Shown here: piece by piece, positions 1 through 4,894 of the stretch
How positions within the stretch are numbered: position 1 is the stretch's first letter
Layout: each line of letters begins with the position of its first letter
NCBI GenBank assembly: GCA_964385055.1
Contig: CAYLMH010000058.1
Coordinates: 1-6,354 of the forward strand
Length of the DNA stretch: 6,354 nucleotides
Direction of reading: 5' to 3'
Origin: JACRPI01 sp964385055
GTDB taxonomy: Archaea; Nanobdellota; Nanobdellia; Woesearchaeales; DSVV01
The notes under the pieces: model-generated
The model's database searches: none
Seen by the model: only the letters and a program-made list of their open reading frames with translations
What the model was told of the DNA's origin: nothing
Made by a program: the position numbers and the translations under genes

Positions 1-146
1 CTGTTGTTGGCATCAGAAAACGATTGCGTATGATTATTTGTACACAATTGAAAGTATTGGATAAAGGGATAGATCATAGTAAGCAAATGACATTGGTATG
101 AATCAAAGAATAATCGTTTCTCACACTTTCTCTTTTCTCCAAATAT
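1..146. other. Left-edge stretch with no assignable gene
   Basis: No convincing gene is seen here. One plus-strand frame is open from the edge to a TGA at 99-101, giving about 32 basic residues (it starts VVGIRKRLRM), which could be the tail of a gene cut by the window edge. Another plus frame is open to a TAA at 62-64. A minus-strand frame is also open through the region but has no recognisable motif. None has enough length or signature to call. AT-rich sequence with short repeats of an AAACGATT-type word (both orientations, near 18, 112 and 161) fits intergenic DNA. Confidence 0.4.
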
Positions 147-155
147 CTTTAAATA
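147..155 (+). promoter_or_regulatory. Candidate archaeal TATA box for the cupin-like gene
   Basis: The sequence CTTTAAATA lies about 30 bases before the ATG at 183. Archaeal TATA boxes are centred about 26-27 bases before the transcription start, so the predicted start falls near 178-183. That would give a leaderless or nearly leaderless mRNA, which fits the absence of a ribosome-binding site before the ATG. This is inferred from spacing and composition only. Confidence 0.45.
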
Positions 156-182
156 ACCATAAACGATTCCTTCTTATTGACG

Positions 183-614
183 ATGGCACTTAGTGATAAA
201 CTTCGAGTATGGACAACAGAAGCAACACACATTGACAGTTTTCAGTTTGATCTTATTCGCCGTATCCAACATTGGGATGATAGCCTTTGGCAGCCTCATC
301 TATTATGTGGTCACTACCAACCAACAGGGTTAACAGCAGAAGTGAGTCATGGTTCATGCTCTGCATACTGGCTCAAATTAGAGCCAAACGAAGGCATTGA
401 AGATACACAAGCTCCTGATACAACTTCGCCTGTCTTTCTCTATGAAGGCGAAGCTGCTCTATATTGGAAAGACCCAAGAGATAATAAACGATATTCTACT
501 GTGATGATACAAGGTGATAAACCGTATGTTCTTACCCCTTCTGAAGAATACGCTATTATCAATCAAAGTGTTGCTCGAACAATTCTTCTCGTCTTTGATA
601 CGCCTTCTAAATGA
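183..614 (+). CDS. Small cupin-like (beta-barrel) protein, function unknown
   Basis: This encodes 143 residues from the ATG at 183. A TTG two codons upstream is in frame, but ATG is preferred because the candidate TATA box would place the transcript start next to it; no ribosome-binding site is visible. The N-terminal part is hydrophilic with many Trp and His residues. The C-terminal 60 residues read as alternating short beta strands: FLYEGEAALYW, then a charged turn, then VMIQGDKPYVLTPSEEYAII, then a closing strand ARTILLVF. The order of a Gly-Asp turn, a Pro-Ser-Glu turn and a final hydrophobic strand resembles the second half of a cupin barrel. The usual metal-binding histidines are not evident, so a binding rather than catalytic role is possible. 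There is no signal peptide or membrane segment. It is separated by 82 bases from the NACHT gene on the same strand, with no strong terminator between, so co-transcription is possible. The cupin assignment is tentative; that this is a real gene is more secure. Confidence 0.65.
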   Translation: MALSDKLRVWTTEATHIDSFQFDLIRRIQHWDDSLWQPHLLCGHYQPTGLTAEVSHGSCSAYWLKLEPNEGIEDTQAPDTTSPVFLYEGEAALYWKDPRDNKRYSTVMIQGDKPYVLTPSEEYAIINQSVARTILLVFDTPSK

Positions 615-615
615 G

Positions 616-684
616 TTATATAATCCTTAAAGAAAGCCTTAAATTGCGTATTTCATTAGTCTCCTATTTGAAAGAGGTGGTGGA
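616..684 (+). promoter_or_regulatory. Promoter and ribosome-binding region of the NACHT gene
   Basis: TTATATAAT at 616-624 and a second AT-rich box, CCTTAAATT at 637-645, are candidate TATA boxes, predicting starts near 646 or 668. GAGGTG at 674-679, followed by GTGG, matches the archaeal anti-Shine-Dalgarno sequence well. The motif ends 17 bases before the ATG at 697, longer than the usual 5-9 bases. The only nearby in-frame codon that could serve as a start is CTG at 685, which would be unusual. The frame upstream is closed by TAA at 640-642. Confidence 0.4.
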
Positions 685-696
685 CTGGCATCACAG

Positions 697-2856
697 ATGT
701 TTATTCGTATCTTTAGCCCAGAGAGTGGAAAGCTTGTTCTCAAAGACGCAGTCATTAATGCCATAAACCAACATCCACAAAGCAGCGCTAAAAAGATATT
801 TTATCACATCAAACAACAAGGCATATCTATTACTTATCACGGGGTTTACAAAGCAATCAGAGAATTAGTAGATGATCGTTTTCTTATAGAAACAAATAAA
901 GAATACATGCTCAATAGCATTATGATTGAACAGAGGATTGCACAGCAGAAACCTTTGATTCTTCAATCACTCACCAAAGAACAACCAGCTTTAGATATAA
1001 AGGACTATGTTCTGTTAGATCTTATTCCCACCTATCTTTCAGATTTTCAGTATAGGCAATATGTTGAAGGAAGAAAGAAACCATCTGACATCCTGAAGCA
1101 ATTTCCAACATTTCTCGTTATAGGAGCTTCAGGAAGCGGAAAAACAACACTTCTCAAACTTCTCGCAGCAGAAGAAAAAGAACGCATTCCGCTTTTTCTT
1201 CCATTGCAGCAGTGTCATGGAGATGATATTCTTGCTTTTATGCAACAATATCTTCAGACACTTGTTTCCATAGAAACGATAGAACATCACCTTGAACAAG
1301 GGTCATTTTTGTTACTCTTTGATGGGTTAGATGAAAATCCAGAACATGAAAAAACACTTTCTACGTTGTATGCATTCACCAAACACTATCCAAAAAACAA
1401 GATAGTTATCACAACGAGAACTTCGCATGATCCAAAAGACTTGCTGCCAATCCCAACATTTGCTCTTGCGCCAATGAATCAAAAACAAATGCAAACACTT
1501 CTCCAAAGCAAAAATAAAGAAGAAGCGTGGTGTGAACTTCCCTATGCCATTAAAGAGCTTTGTAAATCACCGTTACATATCATGATGGTGTTTCATCTCA
1601 AAAACAAACTTCCTAAACATACAAAAAATGTGGATTTGTATGATGCGTTTGTCACAGAAGCACTTGTATTGCAAGAAAAGAAGAACAAGAGTTATTATAG
1701 TGCAGATCTAAAAAAAGTACTGGCACAAATCGCTTTCAAAACAGAAATTATTTTTTCGCATAGCGCTCTTTTGGAGCACGTCAGTACAATCGCGAAAGAA
1801 GAACATTGGGAGAAGAAGTATGAACAAGAATTTATTGCCGCATTGTTGAAGATTGAACTTCTTCAAGAACTAGAAAATGGAGCATACACGTTTTCTCATC
1901 AACGAATCAAAGATTATTTTATTGCTCTCTATATGAGCACACATCCATTTGATACAACAATGCTTTTCAAAAGAACATCGGTTCTTCCATTTTATGCAGG
2001 ATTACTTGATGACCCAAAAGAGCTTATCTACTCTATTTTTGCAGAATATGCACGGACAGCGAACCATGAGTATTTATTTCTTGCAGCAAAATGTTTGAAA
2101 GAACTAAAGACTCCTCACTGGAATGATTATCACGGAGTTCTCCATGCACTCTTGAACATCTATAATTATACAGATACACTTTTTTATCCACAGTGGTATT
2201 CATTGCGAGAAATATTTTATGGATGGAATGACCCACATGTGATTCAAACACTTCTTGACTTTTTTGAACAATGTGAAGAAGACATTACGCCGAGGCTGGT
2301 TAACATTCTTTATCACACCACAATTGCATTAGATGACAAGAGAATGCAAACCTTGCGAAACGCATTAACTGCAACTTCAAATAAACATTTGCAGTATAGT
2401 ATTATTGAAATTCTTGGATTGCAAAACGATACATCAATGGTTTCACAACTCAAAGAATTTCTTACTAATAATGACCCTATTCTTGTTTGCCAAACTGCAC
2501 GAACGTTAGAGCGATTAGATGAGTTGAATGATAAAGAAATGAAAAACATACAACAAAAGCAGCAGCAAAAATTACTTGCGCTCATTGAACATGCACAACA
2601 AGACTTTATGAAAGGGCATGCGCTGATAGAACTTGCGCACATTGACCAAAAACAAGTGTTTCCCTACATCGAACGTGCATTGCAAGATAAGAAACCAATT
2701 ATTCGTTATCACGCAAGTTATGTTATTCCTCGTTTAACAGAAGAACAGGGAACAAAACTTCTCCAAAATTTAGTGGGAGCAGAAACAGTATTGATGGAGG
2801 TAAAAGAAAATGACAACAACATATCAAATGGATCACGTGGCTATCACTGTGAGTGA
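697..2856 (+). CDS. STAND-class NACHT NTPase with N-terminal winged helix and C-terminal HEAT-like repeats
   Basis: This 719-residue soluble protein has three parts. Residues about 13-72 look like a winged helix-turn-helix (AKKIFYHIKQ, then a recognition-type helix THGVYKAIRELVDD preceded by ITY, then a wing near RFLIETNKEYMLN). Residues about 137-300 form a NACHT-type P-loop NTPase: Walker A GASGSGKTT at 143-151, Walker B LLLFDGLDE at 205-213 with the DGLDE signature of NACHT proteins, and a sensor-1-like ITTR ending at Arg241. CKSPLHIMMV near 289-298 and FSHQRIKDYFIALYM at 399-413 match the conserved helical and winged-helix motifs that follow NACHT cores. From about 515 to 695, paired helices with LxxxL spacing look like HEAT-like repeats, the usual sensor part. 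STAND NTPases act as ligand-gated ATP switches; bacterial and archaeal NACHT proteins include antiphage sensors. A DNA-binding N terminus instead points to transcription control or a DNA-directed effector. There are no membrane segments and no frame damage. The last 15 residues (705-719) are encoded in DNA shared with the next gene. Domain calls are strong; the biological role is inferred. Confidence 0.88.
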   Translation: MFIRIFSPESGKLVLKDAVINAINQHPQSSAKKIFYHIKQQGISITYHGVYKAIRELVDDRFLIETNKEYMLNSIMIEQRIAQQKPLILQSLTKEQPALDIKDYVLLDLIPTYLSDFQYRQYVEGRKKPSDILKQFPTFLVIGASGSGKTTLLKLLAAEEKERIPLFLPLQQCHGDDILAFMQQYLQTLVSIETIEHHLEQGSFLLLFDGLDENPEHEKTLSTLYAFTKHYPKNKIVITTRTSHDPKDLLPIPTFALAPMNQKQMQTLLQSKNKEEAWCELPYAIKELCKSPLHIMMVFHLKNKLPKHTKNVDLYDAFVTEALVLQEKKNKSYYSADLKKVLAQIAFKTEIIFSHSALLEHVSTIAKEEHWEKKYEQEFIAALLKIELLQELENGAYTFSHQRIKDYFIALYMSTHPFDTTMLFKRTSVLPFYAGLLDDPKELIYSIFAEYARTANHEYLFLAAKCLKELKTPHWNDYHGVLHALLNIYNYTDTLFYPQWYSLREIFYGWNDPHVIQTLLDFFEQCEEDITPRLVNILYHTTIALDDKRMQTLRNALTATSNKHLQYSIIEILGLQNDTSMVSQLKEFLTNNDPILVCQTARTLERLDELNDKEMKNIQQKQQQKLLALIEHAQQDFMKGHALIELAHIDQKQVFPYIERALQDKKPIIRYHASYVIPRLTEEQGTKLLQNLVGAETVLMEVKENDNNISNGSRGYHCE
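2796..2801 (+). promoter_or_regulatory. Ribosome-binding site for the VOC gene inside the NACHT gene
   Basis: GGAGGT sits 8 bases before the ATG at 2810 and lies within the NACHT coding region. It fixes the start of the downstream gene despite the 47-base overlap, and makes translational coupling or independent initiation plausible. Confidence 0.75.
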
Positions 2857-3217
2857 TCTCGATAGATCAGTAGAATGGTATAGAGCAATGTTTGGGTTTA
2901 GAGAAGAAGTACGATTTGACAGACCGGACTTGAGAAAAAAAGGCGCAATGCTCCGGCTTGGACAACAGGGCTTAGAATTATTTCAACCGTATGAAGCTCG
3001 TTCATTACCAGACTATGCGCAAGATTTTCATGCAAATCTCGGCGTTATTGGAGTAAAACATTTTGCGCTCCTTGTTCCAGACCTTGAAGAAGCACACACT
3101 GATTTGCGTGCAAAAGGTGGAGAACTCAGCGACGTCGTTAACGGAAAGACTGTTCGTTATTTCACTGTAAAAGACCCAGATGGAATCCACGTTGAAGTAA
3201 AACAACCGTACAGGTAA
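2810..3217 (+). CDS. VOC-superfamily (glyoxalase/dioxygenase fold) metalloprotein
   Basis: This 135-residue protein has the length of a single-chain VOC protein with two beta-alpha-beta-beta-beta modules. Module one begins MDHVAITVSDLDRSVEWYR and module two begins KHFALLVPDLEEAHTDLRAKG, both classic VOC openings. The four positions that bind the metal in glyoxalase I-like proteins are filled: His9, Glu56 (in LELFQP), His84 and Glu129 (in DPDGIHVEV). The DPDG turn before the last strand is also typical. Such proteins act in the cytosol as lactoylglutathione lyases, methylmalonyl-CoA epimerases, dioxygenases or thiol transferases; the length and motifs do not decide among these. The start is set by GGAGGT 8 bases upstream. 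It overlaps the NACHT gene by 47 bases in a different frame and is followed after 5 bases by the aldolase-like gene, so an operon is likely. A role in handling reactive aldehydes such as methylglyoxal, near a triose-phosphate-using enzyme, is a reasonable inference only. Confidence 0.85.
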   Translation: MTTTYQMDHVAITVSDLDRSVEWYRAMFGFREEVRFDRPDLRKKGAMLRLGQQGLELFQPYEARSLPDYAQDFHANLGVIGVKHFALLVPDLEEAHTDLRAKGGELSDVVNGKTVRYFTVKDPDGIHVEVKQPYR

Positions 3218-3222
3218 TTGCA

Positions 3223-4005
3223 ATGACACTTCAAGAACGAATTGCAAAACTCATGCCCAAAGGCAAGATAGTTACCATTCCCATGGATGATGGGTTGTTA
3301 GATGGTCCTGTTGGCGGCTTACGAGATATGCGAGCAAAAGTCAAAGAAATTGTTGCTGCGCAACCAGATGCAATGCTTGGCTTTCTCGGTCCATGGAAAC
3401 AATGCAGAGAAGATATTGGAGAAACTGCGTATGTGTTGAATCTTACTGCAAGTACAAAGTATAGCAGTAATCCGCAAGAGAAAGTACAGATTTATTCTGT
3501 TGAGCAAGCTGTTGCTTTAGGTGTTGCAGGCGTTGCGGTGCATTTGAATGTCGGTTCTTTGCATATTCATGAACAGCTGGAGATTCTTGCACGTGTTGCT
3601 GCTGAAGCGTACATTGCTGAATTGCCTGTGATGGCTATTGCGTATCCACGTGGCGAACAAATGCGCGAAGATGGCTTAGTTGATGCAACGTGTTACGCTG
3701 TTCGCTTGGCAGCAGAAGCTGGTGCTGATATTGTCAAAACAAAATATGTCGGTGGCAAAGATGCGTTTGCTGAAGTGGTAAGATCAACACCTATTCCAGT
3801 CATTATGGCAGGCGGTGCAAAAGTGGACACCAGAACAATATTGCAGAATGTCTATGATTGCATTGAGGTTGGAGGGAAAGGAGTGGCTATTGGTCGCAAT
3901 GCATTTCATCATGAGAATACGACAGCATTTGTTAAGGCGGTGAAAGGGATTGTCCATGATGAGAAAAATGTTGAGAGAGTTATGGAGGAGTACGGGCTAC
4001 GGTAA
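3223..4005 (+). CDS. DhnA-type class I aldolase: fructose-bisphosphate aldolase or ADH synthase-like
   Basis: This 260-residue TIM-barrel enzyme is of the DhnA/DeoC-like class I aldolase group, near full length for archaeal members. PMDDGLLDGPVGGL at 20-33 matches the N-terminal phosphate/catalytic loop usually read as DHG..GP..G; Asp22 fits the catalytic Asp, but the following His is Asp23 here. YPRG at 141-144 supplies the conserved Tyr. ADIVKTKY at 168-175 carries the Schiff-base lysine, most likely Lys172. IMAGGAKVDTRTIL and GVAIGRNAFHHEN form the C-terminal phosphate-binding loops. Family members either cleave fructose 1,6-bisphosphate (gluconeogenesis/glycolysis) or make 2-amino-3,7-dideoxy-D-threo-hept-6-ulosonate for archaeal aromatic amino acid synthesis; others act on autoinducer-2 phosphate (LsrF). 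Sequence alone does not settle which. The gene starts 5 bases after the VOC gene, with only a weak AGGT upstream, so translational coupling is likely. Its start at 3223 is the first ATG after the VOC stop. No frame damage is seen. Confidence 0.85.
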   Translation: MTLQERIAKLMPKGKIVTIPMDDGLLDGPVGGLRDMRAKVKEIVAAQPDAMLGFLGPWKQCREDIGETAYVLNLTASTKYSSNPQEKVQIYSVEQAVALGVAGVAVHLNVGSLHIHEQLEILARVAAEAYIAELPVMAIAYPRGEQMREDGLVDATCYAVRLAAEAGADIVKTKYVGGKDAFAEVVRSTPIPVIMAGGAKVDTRTILQNVYDCIEVGGKGVAIGRNAFHHENTTAFVKAVKGIVHDEKNVERVMEEYGLR

Positions 4006-4018
4006 AATATTTTTTACC
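4001..4018 (+). terminator. Hairpin over the aldolase stop codon
   Basis: GGTAAAA at 4001-4007 and TTTTACC at 4012-4018 form a 7-bp stem with a 4-base loop. The stem includes the TAA stop at 4003-4005. It resembles the palindrome at 4115-4134, so it may instead be a degenerate copy of a protein-binding site. It could also protect the mRNA 3' end. Confidence 0.4.
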
Positions 4019-4049
4019 TGACCTATTTAAATTCTCTAAAAATAAAGCC

Positions 4050-4065
4050 TTTCTTTTTCTTTTTT
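4050..4065 (+). terminator. T-rich termination tract after the aldolase gene
   Basis: A 16-base run of T broken only by two C, with further T5 runs at 4072-4076 and 4091-4095, lies shortly after the aldolase gene. Archaeal RNA polymerase commonly stops at such T-rich tracts without needing a hairpin, so this probably ends the NACHT-VOC-aldolase transcript. Confidence 0.6.
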
Positions 4066-4114
4066 GAACAGTTTTTCATTATTTTCTTCATTTTTCCTAA
4101 AAAATGTCTTATTC

Positions 4115-4134
4115 TGGTAAAAATATTTTTACCA
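4115..4134. promoter_or_regulatory. Perfect 20-base palindrome, candidate operator
   Basis: TGGTAAAAATATTTTTACCA is identical to its own reverse complement. It lies 55 bases before the first gene of the small-gene operon and just upstream of a possible TATA element (CATATTTA near 4137-4144). That position suits an operator overlapping the promoter. The two ribbon-helix-helix proteins encoded downstream are obvious candidates to bind it, giving autoregulation; this link is inferred. A partial copy of the same arms (GGTAAAA..TTTTACC) occurs at 4001-4018. Confidence 0.55.
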
Positions 4135-4177
4135 AACATATTTACGATCTTGAAAGTACTATTTCTTTGATAATTTT

Positions 4178-4184
4178 GGAGGTG
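4178..4184 (+). promoter_or_regulatory. Strong ribosome-binding site of the small-gene operon
   Basis: GGAGGTG, a full archaeal Shine-Dalgarno match, ends 5 bases before the ATG at 4190 and fixes that start. Confidence 0.8.
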
Positions 4185-4189
4185 GAAGT

Positions 4190-4441
4190 ATGGAAGCACT
4201 AGCATACCAAATAGACAACATCGTTGAAGCAGTAGACTGGGAAAAGAGATATGTGAACACATTAGTGCGTATTGCTGGACAATACATTGAAAGACAAGAG
4301 CTTGACCTTGCAAAACATTTTTTGGAAGAAGCAAAGCAATACGACAATGGAACGTGCAAAGGAAGAATAGAAGCTTTAGAATTTCATTTGGGAATTGAAG
4401 AGACGTTTTTGACAGGTATTTTGTCAAAATATTTAGAGTGA
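4190..4441 (+). CDS. Small all-helical protein, possibly TPR-like, function unknown
   Basis: This 83-residue protein is preceded by GGAGGTG, so the start is well supported. It is predicted by eye to be almost entirely helical and acidic. Residues about 22-52 (VNTLVRIAGQYIERQELDLAKHFLEEAKQY, read in segments) have the A/G-Y-L-A spacing of a single TPR-like helix pair, and a further helix follows near 58-82. There are no membrane segments, cysteine clusters or catalytic motifs. It is the first gene of a four-gene chain: its TGA stop overlaps the ribosome-binding site of the next gene. Partnership with the ribbon-helix-helix proteins, for example as a co-regulator or antitoxin-like binder, is inferred from position alone. 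I do not recognise the family. Confidence 0.7.
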   Translation: MEALAYQIDNIVEAVDWEKRYVNTLVRIAGQYIERQELDLAKHFLEEAKQYDNGTCKGRIEALEFHLGIEETFLTGILSKYLE

Positions 4442-4451
4442 GGTGTGGAAA

Positions 4452-4682
4452 ATGAAAGCAGAAATAAAAGGAAGATATTTGAATGTTCGGCTTACAAAAA
4501 GCCAACTAGAACAACTTGAGACCAAAGCAAGCGAGCATGATCTTAATGGTGCAGCTGAATATATTCGTTTTCAATTATTTGCAAACAGATCAATACTGGA
4601 AAAAATCACTGAAATAGAACAGAACCTTCGTGAGCTTTATGAACGAATTCAGCAAGCCAAGTTACAGAAGAACACGAAATAG
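4452..4682 (+). CDS. Ribbon-helix-helix DNA-binding protein with C-terminal coiled coil
   Basis: This encodes 76 residues from the ATG at 4452. That start is chosen over the in-frame GTG at 4443 because GAGGTG at 4440-4445 lies 6 bases before the ATG and overlaps the GTG. Residues about 7-14 (GRYLNVRL) form the DNA-contacting beta strand, 15-28 helix A (TKSQLEQLETKASEHD), and 33-44 helix B (GAAEYIRFQLFA), which together match the CopG/Arc/MetJ fold. Residues about 46-70 form a heptad-like helix likely to make a coiled coil. Such proteins dimerise and bind short inverted or direct repeats as repressors of plasmid copy genes, toxin-antitoxin loci or integrase modules. The upstream palindrome at 4115-4134 is a candidate target. 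Its 3' end overlaps the next gene. Confidence 0.75.
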   Translation: MKAEIKGRYLNVRLTKSQLEQLETKASEHDLNGAAEYIRFQLFANRSILEKITEIEQNLRELYERIQQAKLQKNTK

Positions 4683-4818
4683 AGCATTTGCGTGTTCTGA
4701 TGAACTGTGGGAACAAATTAAGCAAGAAACAAATGAAATTATAACCGCAAGCGCTTTTGTCAGGCGTGCTGTTAAAAAAGAGTTATTGGAGTGTCAAAAT
4801 GCAAGAAGAAGAGAATAA
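4639..4818 (+). CDS. Second small ribbon-helix-helix-like protein
   Basis: This encodes 59 residues from the ATG at 4639; a GTG at 4630 would add three residues. The ATG is preferred because GTGA at 4630-4633 could act as a weak ribosome-binding site 5 bases upstream, but the choice is uncertain. The N terminus is basic (KPSYRRTRNR). NRAFACS at about 14-20 fits the beta strand, DELWEQIKQET helix A, and ITASAFVRRAVKKELLE helix B, giving a minimal ribbon-helix-helix unit. It overlaps the preceding gene by 44 bases in another frame and the following microprotein gene by 20 bases, so translation is probably coupled. Two different RHH proteins side by side could form heterodimers or act on separate sites. 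The fold call is from pattern only. Confidence 0.65.
   Translation: MNEFSKPSYRRTRNRAFACSDELWEQIKQETNEIITASAFVRRAVKKELLECQNARRRE
4788..4793 (+). promoter_or_regulatory. Ribosome-binding site of the 31-residue microprotein
   Basis: GGAGTG ends 5 bases before the ATG at 4799 and lies inside the second ribbon-helix-helix gene. Its quality and spacing are the main evidence that the microprotein gene is translated. Confidence 0.5.
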
Positions 4819-4894
4819 TTTCAAACCCGCATGGATAGAGATATTGGAAAAGTTAAAAGAAAAACTGCTTCTCGATCAACTACGAAAGGACTAA
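4799..4894 (+). CDS. Predicted 31-residue microprotein
   Basis: This short frame runs ATG to TAA and begins MQEEENNFKPAWIEILEKLK. After an acidic head it reads as one amphipathic, charged helix rich in Leu, Lys and Glu. It has no cysteines, membrane segment or known motif. GGAGTG lies 5 bases before the ATG. It overlaps the preceding ribbon-helix-helix gene by 20 bases, continuing the chain of coupled small genes. Its 3' end overlaps the end of the convergent recombinase gene by 15 bases. A single helix of this kind could act as a peptide cofactor of the neighbouring DNA-binding proteins or of the recombinase; that is speculative. It could also be a chance frame, but the ribosome-binding site and packing argue for a gene. 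Confidence 0.5.
   Translation: MQEEENNFKPAWIEILEKLKEKLLLDQLRKD

Noticed and set aside
2033..2642. Minus-strand open frames antisense to the HEAT region of the NACHT gene
   Set aside because: They are Cys/Ser-rich, lack any domain or ribosome-binding site, and mirror a clearly coding plus-strand frame.
4443..4451. GTG at 4443 as the start of the first RHH gene
   Set aside because: It overlaps the GAGGTG ribosome-binding site that is properly spaced for the ATG at 4452.
4023..4505. Long minus-strand open frame of about 160 codons antisense to the small-gene operon
   Set aside because: Its translation is rich in Phe, Cys, Lys and poly-Lys from T-rich intergenic DNA, with no motif. The plus-strand genes have good ribosome-binding sites and recognisable folds.
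4190..4894. Reading the small-gene operon as a classical toxin-antitoxin system
   Set aside because: The RHH proteins fit antitoxins, but no RelE/ParE, PIN, MazF or HEPN-type toxin motif is visible in the partners.
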